Shown in pieces: positions 23,980-33,199 of a stretch of 42,669 nucleotides of DNA (positions within the stretch are counted from its first letter, which is position 1; each line of letters begins with the position of its first letter). This DNA is from a bacterium (GTDB taxonomy: Bacteria > Zhuqueibacterota > QNDG01 > DSAB01): NCBI GenBank assembly GCA_016931965.1, contig JAFGDT010000102.1, forward strand, positions 1-42,669. Reading direction: 5' to 3'. Position numbers and translations under genes: made by a program. The notes below the pieces were generated by a model, which was not told the DNA's origin, ran no database searches, and saw only the letters and a list, made by a program, of their open reading frames with translations.

Positions 23980-25344
23980 CTACTTGATACCATACGATTT
24001 GAGTTTTCTGTAGAGATTGGCTCGATCGATCTTCAAATTCCGGGCAAGGTTTGAAACATTACCGGCCGCGTCCTGAAATCCTCTCTCTAAAATGTCCTTT
24101 TCAAAATGGGCAACACGTTCTCTGAATGAAAGATCATATTTATGTGTATCTGGTTTTTTTCTTTCTTGAAAATTTGATGGAGACTGGGGCAAATTCTCGA
24201 CAACCTCTTCGACACCAATGATTTCATCTTCACTCATAATCACCAGCCGTTCAATCATATTCCTCAGTTCTCTCACATTACCGGGCCAAGAATAGGATTG
24301 AAAAACTTCAACTGCACCTGCTCCCCATTTTTTAATACCCTTCCCGGTTTTCTCACTTATCCGCTGAATAAAATATTGAGACAAAGGAACAATATCCTCT
24401 TTTCTTTCTCTCAATGGGACCACTTTTAAGGGAATCACATTGAGGCGATAATAGAGATCTTCCCGAAAACGCCCCTCTACAATTTCTTTCGATAGATTTT
24501 TATTGGTTGCTGCAATGAATCTTACATCAAATGTATACGGTCTATTTCCCCCAAGCCGTATGGCTTCATTTTCTTCAAGTACACGCAGCAATTTGGCCTG
24601 TGTATCCAGCTTCATGTCTCCGATCTCATCTAGAAAAAGCGTCCCTTTGTCAGCCGTTTCAAACCGTCCCGGTTTACTTTGTACAGCGCCTGTAAAAGCC
24701 CCTTTTTCATAACCGAAAAGTTCGCTCTCCACCAATTCCTGGGGCAGAGCGGCACAATTCAGGCTGACAAACGGATACCGTTTTCGAAGACTTTTTCGGT
24801 GAATGGCTCGAGCCACCAGCTCCTTTCCCGTCCCATTCTCACCAAAAATAAAAATCCGCCCATCGGATGGAGCGGCTTTATCGATTGCTTTTTTCAGTTT
24901 TTTCATGGCTTCCGAATAACCGATCATCTCCTCCTCTTGATCGAGTAAATTTTCAAGAGCAGCCACCCTTTTTTCAAGATCGATTTTATCGGCAATACTT
25001 TTCAATTCCAGGAGGAGGTGATCCGGATGCAGCGGTTTTTCAAAGAAATTCCGTGCACCCAATTTTGTTGCCCGTACAGCCGTCGACAAATCCGAATGCC
25101 CGGATATCATGAGCACCTCGGTCAGAGGAGATAACGCTTTGATTTTTTTCAAAACCTCAATGCCGTTCATTCCGGGCAGCAGGACATCAAGCAGAACAAC
25201 ATCCGCACATTCCTTTTCAATCGATTCGACTCCTTCCTCTCCACTTCCACAACTTCGAACATCGTACCCTTCATCGTTTAAGAAACCTTCTAGTGATGCA
25301 CGCACTTTCGGTTCATCATCGACAACCAATATCCGCAATGCCAC
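23980..25344 (-). CDS. Sigma-54-dependent response regulator (NtrC/AtoC type)
   Basis: A 454-residue activator with all three modules. Receiver (1-120): acidic DDE at 9-11, phospho-acceptor Asp53 in VVLLDVLLPG, and conserved Ser/Lys positions (MISGHSD, FFEKPL). AAA+ domain (about 140-375): Walker A GENGTGKE, the sigma-54-contacting GAFTGA loop, Walker B GTLFLDEIGD and the arginine-finger region RFREDLYYRL. Fis-type helix-turn-helix at the C-terminus: NVSNLARNLKIDRANLYRKL. The start is a GTG seven bases after GGAG, five bases from the end of hflX, so it is co-transcribed with hflX. No histidine kinase gene is adjacent. Its likely target is the sigma-54 promoter 180 bases downstream, which drives the envelope cluster. 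Confidence 0.95.
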   Translation of the reverse strand: MALRILVVDDEPKVRASLEGFLNDEGYDVRSCGSGEEGVESIEKECADVVLLDVLLPGMNGIEVLKKIKALSPLTEVLMISGHSDLSTAVRATKLGARNFFEKPLHPDHLLLELKSIADKIDLEKRVAALENLLDQEEEMIGYSEAMKKLKKAIDKAAPSDGRIFIFGENGTGKELVARAIHRKSLRKRYPFVSLNCAALPQELVESELFGYEKGAFTGAVQSKPGRFETADKGTLFLDEIGDMKLDTQAKLLRVLEENEAIRLGGNRPYTFDVRFIAATNKNLSKEIVEGRFREDLYYRLNVIPLKVVPLRERKEDIVPLSQYFIQRISEKTGKGIKKWGAGAVEVFQSYSWPGNVRELRNMIERLVIMSEDEIIGVEEVVENLPQSPSNFQERKKPDTHKYDLSFRERVAHFEKDILERGFQDAAGNVSNLARNLKIDRANLYRKLKSYGIK

Positions 25345-25348
25345 CTGC

Positions 25349-26644
25349 CTACTCCATCAATTTATTGATTTTGGCCACATCTTTAAGTGCAGCCCGGAAT
25401 CGGATTTTTACCATGCCATTTTCATATTCTTTTACAAGCACATGGGTCCATTCATGGATGGCTGCTATTTTGCGTGTTTCCCCGATGGATATCTGAATCT
25501 CATTTTCGACCTGTTCCTCATCAATACATTCCGATATTTTATCTTGAAGCATCATCAAACCGATACCTTTCACTGCCGAGGTAAAAACAACCCTGGGAAA
25601 ACGGTTTCTCAGTGATGAAATCAATCGTCTGTCATCTAATAAATCCACCTTGTTGAAAACCGTAATCATCGGTTTATTTTGGATACCCAGCTCACTCAGC
25701 ACAACCTGCACCGAACCCATCTGTTCTACAAATTGAGGATGGCTGATATCGACAACGTGTAACAGGATATCCGCTTCAACCGTTTCCTCCAGCGTACTCC
25801 TAAATGTAGCCACCAAATGATGCGGAAGTTTGCGTATAAGTCCAATTGTATCAATCAGCAAAATATTGTGCCGCGTCTCATGATCCAGAGTGCGGATGGT
25901 CGTATCCAAAGTCGCAAAAAGGCGGTTCTCAACGAAAGCATCGGCATTCGAGAGTGCATTGAGAAGGCTGGACTTTCCCGCATTGGTATATCCCACCAAA
26001 GCCACTTTGTAGAAATCCCGACGTGTTTTTCGGCGCACCTTTCGCTGAAGTTCAATCTTTATGAGTTCCTTTTTTAAACGTTCAATCCGTTTGCGAATTG
26101 CCCGCCTGTCCACTTCTAACTGGGTTTCTCCGGGACCTCGGGTTCCAATCCCAGCCTCCTGACGTGAGAGATGGCTCCAATATTTTGTGAGTCTGGGAAA
26201 AAGATACTGAAGCTGGGCCAATTCCACCTGAATTTGTGCTTCGCGTGTTCGGGCCCGTTTGGCGAAAATATCGAGAATCAACCCGCTTCGATCAATGATC
26301 TTTTGATGGATTGCCTGGTTGAGATTTTTTACTTGAATCGGACTGAGCTCTGTGTCAAAAATCACAAGGTTCGCTTTCAGTTCAGTTGCCCTTCTCGCAA
26401 TCTGATGCACTTTTCCTTTACCGATGAGTGTTGCCGAGTCAATGGAACGACGGTCCTGTAAAATAGAATCGACGACTTCCGCACCCGCAGTAATTGCCAG
26501 CAGTCCCAACTCTTTAAGACTCTCTTCTTCCTGATATTTCGTCATCCCCGGCAGGACAATGCCGACCAGTATCGCCCGTTCCTTTTGTTGTTGATGATGT
26601 ATCTGAAAAATGATCTTCTCCTCGCCTTCTAAAATACGCCGCAC
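25349..26644 (-). CDS. hflX: Ribosome-associated GTPase HflX
   Basis: A 431-residue GTPase that splits or rescues stalled ribosomes in stress. The N-terminal nucleotide-binding domain includes the HflX glycine-rich/coiled-coil region with RSGLILDIFAKRARTREAQ and RQEAGIGTRGPGETQLEVDR, both diagnostic. The G domain shows G1 GYTNAGKSS, G3 DTIGLIRKLP and G4 NKVD. A C-terminal domain of about 70 residues follows. The GTG start at 26644 has no strong ribosome-binding site, so the true start may be slightly downstream. It follows the BatA-like gene by 11 bases and is followed after four bases by the response-regulator gene. Confidence 0.93.
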   Translation of the reverse strand: MRRILEGEEKIIFQIHHQQQKERAILVGIVLPGMTKYQEEESLKELGLLAITAGAEVVDSILQDRRSIDSATLIGKGKVHQIARRATELKANLVIFDTELSPIQVKNLNQAIHQKIIDRSGLILDIFAKRARTREAQIQVELAQLQYLFPRLTKYWSHLSRQEAGIGTRGPGETQLEVDRRAIRKRIERLKKELIKIELQRKVRRKTRRDFYKVALVGYTNAGKSSLLNALSNADAFVENRLFATLDTTIRTLDHETRHNILLIDTIGLIRKLPHHLVATFRSTLEETVEADILLHVVDISHPQFVEQMGSVQVVLSELGIQNKPMITVFNKVDLLDDRRLISSLRNRFPRVVFTSAVKGIGLMMLQDKISECIDEEQVENEIQISIGETRKIAAIHEWTHVLVKEYENGMVKIRFRAALKDVAKINKLME

Positions 26645-26655
26645 AACAAAAAAGG

Positions 26656-28722
26656 TTACTTTTTTCGACTCTCCCGTGCAACCACCATCTCAACAATCAA
26701 CAGTACCATTCCGAACAGAAGCATTTCTCTCCACAATTCTCTGCCCCATCTCACCTGTTCAATCTCGGTTTCCAATTTGTGTATATCACTGATCTGATGA
26801 ATCTCTGCTTCAGGTAACACCCTTCTCAGATCTTTTTCTGGAATCATTTCAAAATCGGACTCCATCGGATCTCGGTTGACAACCTGTATCCCGATCCGAG
26901 ATTCTCCACGGTAAAAAGTGTAGATGCCCGGCTTATCCGCACTGTTGACTGTCAGTCTCACTTCACCGCGCTCAATCTCAGGAATCGTAATAATTTCATC
27001 TCCATCAGGTGTTACGACTGAATAAGGCACATCCATGTTCTCAATACCCGTTGTAATAAAAATGGATTCTCCAACAGTTTTTAGATTTTCATATCGATAG
27101 GATTGACTGGCCAAATAAGCGGCACTGCGATAAATCAGCGGTGAGAAAATACTCGAGTAGACCCAATCCGACCAATCCTCACCGATGCCGCTTGTGGCCA
27201 AAAACACACTTCCCTTCCCCAATTTCATCTCGACCAGGAAAGGTTTGCCGTTTCTGAATGAGATGACCGTCTTGGGGAGGGTCCCGATAATGTCGATCAT
27301 CTGAAAGAACCGGGGAGACTGGATGTTCTCCTTCCCCTTTTCAAACATGCCTTTAAAAACTGGATGGCCATAATCGATATCCCCGAATGACAGCGCTCCG
27401 CCCGAACCTGCAAAATCTCCTTCTCGATTCCCTAAGGACAGACCCATGGCAGGATTAAAAAACAGGTTTGTGAATGTGCGTAAATCAACAAGGTCGCCCA
27501 TCAGGAAAAAAAGACCTCCGCCGGCCTCGACAAATTGTTTGAGACGATTGGCTTCTTCTGATTTCATGAGAGGAACATTTGAACAAAAAACAACCTCTGT
27601 TTCATTTAAACGATCCATCCAAGGATCCTGGTAAAGCATCTCAACAATTTGATAGAGAGATTGTTGTGCCTGTTGGTAATTTAAGGCCATTTTCAAAGGA
27701 CGCACATCTTGAAGACTGTTTCCCACCAGAAGCACACGCGTCAATTCAGGAATCCAGCAGCTGAAATACCAGACATTGTCCTGAGGAAAACCATCGGATT
27801 CAACTTGAATCGATCCCCAGATCCAACCGTCTTCTTCGGGTATTACAGAAAAGGATTCATGAACGGTTTCTCCCGCCTCCAACCGGACAACTTTTTGTGC
27901 ATGAGCGTCATCTTTGAGAAAAACGCGGACCAATAAATCTTCAACGGATCGATCCCCATCATTTCTGATATCCGCATAAATCTCCAAAGGAGTTCCCATC
28001 TGTAGGATTTGATTCGTCACACCGCCGCCGATCAAGGCAATGTTATCCATCTTCTGGGAAACCGGAAGAACAAAAAAGGGTCCATCCCATTCAAGGACAT
28101 GTTGGCTGTCGGCAGGACTCGGGAAACCGGTTTTCTGCATATCCGAAACCACATAGATTTCACGATTGATATTATTGGATTCCGCTAAAATGGAGATCGC
28201 CTGATCGATACTCTGTGAAAGGATTCCTCGATTCCAGCCGACTTGCTCCTTTAATACGGATTGATGAAGACCGGATCGATCACGCCGAAACGACACCTCA
28301 TGCAGGGTTGCCGGAACGGTCCAGACCAGAGCAGCTTCATCTTCACTTTGAAGAAGATCCAATAGAAAAAGGGCTCTTTCTTGAGCTTGGTTAAACAATC
28401 CCTCCCTCCCCATGCTGAAAGAGTTATCCATAATCAGTGCAATGGAACTTCTCGCCTGACCTCTCCCAGATGTTCTCGTTGCTTTCACGGTCGGTCTGGC
28501 AAAAGCCAGAACAAAAAACAAAAGTGCCAGACACCGCAGAATAAGGAGCAGCAGCTGCCGTATTCTGATTCTGCGCATTTTGACCGTTTGCAGCTGTTTG
28601 AGAAACATGGTATCACTGAACAGCACTTTTTGAAGTTTGTGACGGGCAAAGAAATGAATCAGAAAAGGAATCGCTACACCTGCCGCTGCGAATAATATGG
28701 TTGAATTTAAAAAGCTGAACAT
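26656..28722 (-). CDS. BatA-like protein with N-terminal double membrane helix and VWA domain
   Basis: A 688-residue membrane protein. The first 80 residues are the BatA/aerotolerance N-terminal module: two helices (ILFAAAGVAIPFLIHFFA and LLLLILRCLALLFFVLAFA) joined by a loop with LFSDTMFLKQLQ. A von Willebrand A domain follows with the MIDAS start IALIMDNSFSMGR. The middle part (about 330-560) resembles the glutamine-amidotransferase-like domain found in this family, including FVEAGGGLFFLMGD. A final membrane helix (LLFGMVLLIVEMVVA) closes the chain. Such proteins are common in Bacteroidetes-type and planctomycete-type genomes next to MoxR ATPases, but none is present here. The role is probably chaperone-like at the periplasmic side. 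Confidence 0.87.
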   Translation of the reverse strand: MFSFLNSTILFAAAGVAIPFLIHFFARHKLQKVLFSDTMFLKQLQTVKMRRIRIRQLLLLILRCLALLFFVLAFARPTVKATRTSGRGQARSSIALIMDNSFSMGREGLFNQAQERALFLLDLLQSEDEAALVWTVPATLHEVSFRRDRSGLHQSVLKEQVGWNRGILSQSIDQAISILAESNNINREIYVVSDMQKTGFPSPADSQHVLEWDGPFFVLPVSQKMDNIALIGGGVTNQILQMGTPLEIYADIRNDGDRSVEDLLVRVFLKDDAHAQKVVRLEAGETVHESFSVIPEEDGWIWGSIQVESDGFPQDNVWYFSCWIPELTRVLLVGNSLQDVRPLKMALNYQQAQQSLYQIVEMLYQDPWMDRLNETEVVFCSNVPLMKSEEANRLKQFVEAGGGLFFLMGDLVDLRTFTNLFFNPAMGLSLGNREGDFAGSGGALSFGDIDYGHPVFKGMFEKGKENIQSPRFFQMIDIIGTLPKTVISFRNGKPFLVEMKLGKGSVFLATSGIGEDWSDWVYSSIFSPLIYRSAAYLASQSYRYENLKTVGESIFITTGIENMDVPYSVVTPDGDEIITIPEIERGEVRLTVNSADKPGIYTFYRGESRIGIQVVNRDPMESDFEMIPEKDLRRVLPEAEIHQISDIHKLETEIEQVRWGRELWREMLLFGMVLLIVEMVVARESRKK

Positions 28723-28858
28723 AATAACATGAACCAGGAAGGATCATTGGAAATATGCAGTTCTAGATACCATGAGAGTCATCAAGGATTGAATGACTGT
28801 ATCATCGGGCGTCGTGTTCTGAATAAATCCATTACTATAATTGAATAAGATCATTGAA

Positions 28859-29659
28859 TCAACCCGTAGATGAATGCCTAAAAAATGGAAAATGGAAACG
28901 ACCCCTGCGTCTTCGAATTCTCTCATCAAAAGGAATCGGCTCTGGTGGATATATCTTTTCACCCATAATGGCTTTATGGGGATTTATTCGGAGTACCTGT
29001 TCTGCCCGATCTTCCCCCCAACGTTTGGAGATTGCCCCATAGGCTTTGCTCAAAATCATGGGACGGCTCCTCGGACTGTGACAATCTGATGCCACAAAAT
29101 GGACCATTTGGTGGTCAAAAAGTTGAGTCGCAAGGCGCTTGATATTTCGTCCGAAACCTCCGGTCAGGCTGCCTGCGTTGATTTGCAAAAGCGCGCCTCG
29201 CTGAACCAGTTCATAGAGCAACTCGGGTTTTCGGATAATCGTGAGATTGCGCTCGGGATGGGCAATAATGGGTATTCTGCCTTTCAGCGCAATCTGAAAA
29301 ATCGTTTCGCCGACATCGTTGGGTATCTCTATGAACGGCAATTCCAATAAAATATATTTCCCATTCCCGTTTAGAGTAGCCACTTTTGACCGATGATTGT
29401 AACTGGCATAATAATGCATTTCGCTGCCGAGCCATAGAGAAATGCCCATTCGTTCTCTTTTGACTGTTTTTTTGAGTTGCTGGAACTTCTCCTTAAATTC
29501 ATTCTCAAGTTCTTTGCTGAGATAATCAACGACATGGGATGTACAGACCACACCGCTAATGCCGTCCATGACTCCCGTCTGAAGCATGGACAATGTCTCT
29601 TCCCAGTTTTCAGGTCCGTCATCGACTCCTGGAAGCAAATGGGCATGGATATCGATCAT
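28859..29659 (-). CDS. PHP-domain tyrosine phosphatase (CpsB/CapC/YwqE type)
   Basis: A 266-residue metal-dependent phosphatase of the PHP superfamily. The start MIDIHAHLLPGVDDGPENWE carries the HxH metal motif and the DDGP signature of CpsB/YwqE. Later metal ligands are visible in PIIAHPERN and VASDCHSPRSRP. Enzymes of this group remove phosphate from bacterial tyrosine kinases that control capsule chain length. No Wzc-type kinase gene is in the window, and the polysaccharide cluster lies 10 kb away. The gene overlaps the GGGPS gene by four bases (ATGA-type junction), so they are co-translated. The gap downstream, 28723-28858, shows nothing recognisable. Confidence 0.88.
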   Translation of the reverse strand: MIDIHAHLLPGVDDGPENWEETLSMLQTGVMDGISGVVCTSHVVDYLSKELENEFKEKFQQLKKTVKRERMGISLWLGSEMHYYASYNHRSKVATLNGNGKYILLELPFIEIPNDVGETIFQIALKGRIPIIAHPERNLTIIRKPELLYELVQRGALLQINAGSLTGGFGRNIKRLATQLFDHQMVHFVASDCHSPRSRPMILSKAYGAISKRWGEDRAEQVLRINPHKAIMGEKIYPPEPIPFDERIRRRRGRFHFPFFRHSSTG

Positions 29660-30423
29660 ATCGATTTGAACTTCTCCTTACCTTGATGATGTATGGCCTG
29701 GGCAAAGGATTGAATGAGAGAAGGTGAATATCCATTCTCCAAAATATTGCCTGTGACAATAAAGGAAGCCCCTGCCTTTACTTTTAACAAGGCTGTCTCA
29801 GGTGTCCGGATGCCGCCTCCAACCATAATGGGTATCGACAGGGCTTTTCTGAGACTGCGGATTATCTCTTCCGGTACGGTCAATTCTGCGCCGCTTCCAC
29901 ACTCAAGATAAACCAATTTCATACCAAAATATTCTGCAGCCAGAGCATGGGCCATTGCAATCTCCGGTTTCTCCCGGGGTAGCGGACGCGTATTGCTCAT
30001 AAATTCGACCGTCGTCGTCTTACCGGATTCAATCAAAATGTATCCTGTTGAAATCGGTTCAAGCCCCAGAGCCTGAATGATGGGAGCGGATAAAACCTGC
30101 TCCCCGATCAAATAATTGGGATTGCGCCCGCTGATGAGGCTTAAAAAAAGGATACCGTCTGCATACTTTGAAAGCTGGCGTCCATTACCGGGGAAAAGGA
30201 TGACCGGAATGGATATCACTTCCTTGATGGCTTTGACCAGTTCATCCAACTGGACCGAAAACAGAATGCTGCCCCCAATTAAAAGAGCATCAACACCATT
30301 GGCTTCACAATCTCGAGCCAGTGACACACAATCCTCACGGGAACATTCATCCGGATCCAACAAAACAAGATATCCAGCGCCTTTCTTTTGAACCACATCG
30401 ATCAATTTTTGATAGACTGTCAT
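29656..30423 (-). CDS. Geranylgeranylglyceryl-phosphate synthase family protein
   Basis: A 255-residue TIM-barrel prenyltransferase. In archaea the enzyme joins sn-glycerol-1-phosphate and geranylgeranyl diphosphate by an ether bond, the first committed step of archaeal lipids. Family motifs: YLVLLDPDE near the N-terminus, VDALLIGGSILFS, VILFPGNGRQLSKYADG, the phosphate-binding strand VYLECGSGAELTVP, IMVGGGIRTPE and GASFIVTGNILE. The length and the LFPGN signature favour GGGPS over the related PcrB of Firmicutes, but the prenyl length used cannot be read by eye. It lies 40 bases after alaS and overlaps the PHP gene by four bases. No glycerol-1-phosphate dehydrogenase or second prenyltransferase is in the window. 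Confidence 0.9.
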   Translation of the reverse strand: MTVYQKLIDVVQKKGAGYLVLLDPDECSREDCVSLARDCEANGVDALLIGGSILFSVQLDELVKAIKEVISIPVILFPGNGRQLSKYADGILFLSLISGRNPNYLIGEQVLSAPIIQALGLEPISTGYILIESGKTTTVEFMSNTRPLPREKPEIAMAHALAAEYFGMKLVYLECGSGAELTVPEEIIRSLRKALSIPIMVGGGIRTPETALLKVKAGASFIVTGNILENGYSPSLIQSFAQAIHHQGKEKFKSI

Positions 30424-30463
30424 TTAATATAAAATTCCCTTCACAAATTGATGCCCCGAAAAC

Positions 30464-33097
30464 TCATGTTTTCGAAGAAGCCATATACTTTTTAACAATC
30501 TCCGGAACGCGCTTCAGTGCTTCTTGTAAACGATCCGTATCTTTTCCGCCTGCCAAAGCCATATGGGCTTTTCCACCACCACTTCCCCCGACCAGCCTGG
30601 CGATTTCACGGACCATATGACCCGCATGTAAATGCTTTTCATGTATCAAATCATCCGTAACGATACAGAGCAGCTGCACTTTATCACCCATCACGCTGGC
30701 CAGAACACCCACACCCGATTGAAGCTGATGCCTCAGTTGATCTCCCAAATTTTTCAATTCATCGACACTATCGACAACCATTGAGGAAGAAACGACCTGA
30801 ATGCCATCGATTCGACTCGCTTTCCGAATTATCCGATTCATATCCGAAGAGGCAGAAGACTTCTGAGCGGATTTCATCTTGCGCTGTAACTCCTTTCTCT
30901 CCTCAAACAAAGCGTTGATCCGCTGTTCGATTTCATCTTCCCGACACTTGAACATCGCCTGAATTTGGGATAAGATATGTTTTTGCTCTCTCAAAACCTT
31001 GTCCGCACTTTCACCCGTGATGGCTTCTATCCGACGGACACCTGCCGCGACGCCCTCTTCTTTCATAATCCGGAAATAACCGATTTCTCCGGTCCGATCA
31101 AGATGGGTGCCTCCGCAGAGTTCCATGGAATAATCATTCACTTTGACAACACGGACCGTCTCACCATATTTTTCCCCGAAAAGCGCTGTGGCACCCATCC
31201 GTTTGGCTTCTCCAAGTGTCGCCTCGAATTTTTCGACGGGGAGATCTTCTATCACATGCAGATTGACCCGTTTTTCAACTTCATCGATCTGTTCCGGAGT
31301 CATGGCTTCAAAATGGGTAAAATCAAATCGAAGACGTTCGGGGCTGACAAGAGAGCCGGCCTGATTAACATGGTCTCCTAAAACTTCCTTCAGTGCTTTA
31401 TGAAGCAGATGGGTCGCTGTATGATTCCTTGCTGTAGAGAGCCGTTCCTGTTTATTGACCTTCACTTGAACAGGCTTCTGCGAAACATTACCTCCCTCTA
31501 CAATCCGACCCCGGTGAATAATCTGATCTCCCTGAAGCTGTGTGTCATCGATACGGACCCGAAAGCCATCACCGACAATCTCCCCCCGGTCTCCGACCTG
31601 ACCTCCCGCTTCTCCATAAAAGGGAGTTTGATCGAGTATCAGTTCGATTCGGTCGCCATCTTTTCGTACTTTACGGATTCTGGCCTTGCTCTCGGTTGTT
31701 TCATATCCCACAAAAGTGGATTCAGATCCTGATGAGACATCATCCCACTCACCCTGCTGAACAGCTGAAAATTTGGCCGCCTTGCGTGCCATTCTCCTCT
31801 GTTTCTCCAATGAGGTGTCGAAGCTTTGGTGATTGACACTTAAACCCTTTTCTCGAGCCATCAGTTCAGTGAGATCAAGTGGAAATCCATAGGTATCGTA
31901 GAGACGGAAAGCTTCTTCTCCGGGGATAATCTTTTGTCCTTTTTTAATAATCGCTGCTGCGACCTCTTCAAATATCTCGATCCCACGGTCCAGGACTTCA
32001 TTAAACCGCTCCTCTTCCGATTTGATGACCAGCGTCGTATGCTGAACGCGTTCACGCAGTTCAGGATAAGCGGAAGCCATTACATCAACCACCGGTGATA
32101 CCAATCGGTAGATAAAAGGTTCGTGCATATCCAGATTGCGTCCGTATCGGGCGGCTCTGCGCAGGATTCTCCGCAACACATAGCCCCTCCCCTCATTGGA
32201 AGGAATGGCACCATCTGTAATGGCAAATGCGAGTGCACGAATGTGGTCTGCAATCACGCGGAAAGAAGGCAAGGTCGCATCTTCACCGAGGGGCTTGCCG
32301 GTGATTTCACCGATCCGGTCCATGATCGGTATAAAGAGATCCGTCTGATAATTGGACTTTTTTTCCTGAAGCACAGCAACGGCCCGTTCCAGACCCAATC
32401 CGGTGTCGACATGTCTGGCGGGAAGCCCTTTCAGTTTGCCAGATGGATCTCTGTTATACTGGATGAAAACCAGATTCCAGAGTTCGATAAATCGGGCGCA
32501 GCCCGAATTGACGCCGCAGACATGGCCTCGGACATGCTGTCGATCGCAATATCCTTCTCCGAGATCGATGTGGATTTCTGAACAGGGTCCGCAGGGGCCG
32601 GTCTCTCCCATCTCCCAGAAATTGTCTTTTTCATCGAACCGAAGGATATGGGAATGCTGGATATCCGTCACGTCTTTCCAGAGTTGCTCAGACTCATCGT
32701 CCTCCTTGAAAACAGTGGCCCACACATTCTTCTTCGGCAAATTCCAGAGAGAGGTGACCAATTCCCATGCCCAACTGATGGCTTCTTTTTTATAATAATC
32801 TCCAAAGGACCAATTGCCCATCATTTCAAAAAATGTATGGTGATATGTATCATGTCCGACTTCTTCTAGGTCGTTGTGTTTGCCGCTGACACGGATGCAC
32901 TTCTGTGAATTGGCAACCCGTTTGTAAGGCCGATTGCCTGTGCCTAGAAAAACATCTTTGAACTGATTCATACCGGCGTTGGTAAAGAGAAGTGTCGGAT
33001 CATCCTGCGGAACAACGGGCACACTGGAAACGATGGTATGACCTGCCTGTCTGAAAAAATCCAAAAAGGATTGTCGGATTTCAATGGCTTTCATCAT
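30464..33097 (-). CDS. alaS: Alanyl-tRNA synthetase
   Basis: An 877-residue, full-length class II synthetase. Order: catalytic domain from the start (EIRQSFLDFFRQAGHTIV, FTNAGMNQFKDVFLG, GRGYVLRRILRRAARYGR), tRNA recognition region, editing domain with zinc ligands HTATHLLH and CGGTHLDRTGEIGYF, and the C-terminal DHHA1-type domain with GGSGGGKAHMALAGG. All expected motifs are intact. Two ATG codons stand in tandem at 33097 and 33094; either is possible. Downstream it is followed by the GGGPS gene after 40 bases. Upstream lies the decayed recX fragment and the nucleotidyltransferase gene rather than recX itself, which is the usual neighbour. Confidence 0.97.
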   Translation of the reverse strand: MMKAIEIRQSFLDFFRQAGHTIVSSVPVVPQDDPTLLFTNAGMNQFKDVFLGTGNRPYKRVANSQKCIRVSGKHNDLEEVGHDTYHHTFFEMMGNWSFGDYYKKEAISWAWELVTSLWNLPKKNVWATVFKEDDESEQLWKDVTDIQHSHILRFDEKDNFWEMGETGPCGPCSEIHIDLGEGYCDRQHVRGHVCGVNSGCARFIELWNLVFIQYNRDPSGKLKGLPARHVDTGLGLERAVAVLQEKKSNYQTDLFIPIMDRIGEITGKPLGEDATLPSFRVIADHIRALAFAITDGAIPSNEGRGYVLRRILRRAARYGRNLDMHEPFIYRLVSPVVDVMASAYPELRERVQHTTLVIKSEEERFNEVLDRGIEIFEEVAAAIIKKGQKIIPGEEAFRLYDTYGFPLDLTELMAREKGLSVNHQSFDTSLEKQRRMARKAAKFSAVQQGEWDDVSSGSESTFVGYETTESKARIRKVRKDGDRIELILDQTPFYGEAGGQVGDRGEIVGDGFRVRIDDTQLQGDQIIHRGRIVEGGNVSQKPVQVKVNKQERLSTARNHTATHLLHKALKEVLGDHVNQAGSLVSPERLRFDFTHFEAMTPEQIDEVEKRVNLHVIEDLPVEKFEATLGEAKRMGATALFGEKYGETVRVVKVNDYSMELCGGTHLDRTGEIGYFRIMKEEGVAAGVRRIEAITGESADKVLREQKHILSQIQAMFKCREDEIEQRINALFEERKELQRKMKSAQKSSASSDMNRIIRKASRIDGIQVVSSSMVVDSVDELKNLGDQLRHQLQSGVGVLASVMGDKVQLLCIVTDDLIHEKHLHAGHMVREIARLVGGSGGGKAHMALAGGKDTDRLQEALKRVPEIVKKYMASSKT

Positions 33098-33114
33098 CTA
33101 TTTAATCTATCTAT

Positions 33115-33199
33115 TCACTTCATTTTTCGAGTAACTTCTCCAATCACATCCCGGCTACATCCTTTTCTTTGGAGAAAATTGCCCATCTCTGTTGCTTTT
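33115..33199 (-). pseudogene. Decayed second copy of the recX 3' end
   Basis: Directly after the stop of the nucleotidyltransferase gene, the minus strand encodes NFLQRKGCSRDVIGEVTRKM and a stop at 33115-33117. This matches the last residues of the intact RecX upstream (DFLLRRGFNWDVIGEVMREI). By eye the DNA is about 79% identical over some 57 bases (33122-33178 against about 33641-33697). There is no start codon or the rest of recX, so it is a remnant. Confidence 0.7.

Noticed and set aside
28744..28962. A minus-strand frame of 72 codons after the PHP phosphatase gene
   Set aside because: It overlaps the phosphatase gene in another frame and shows no recognisable features; treated as a shadow.
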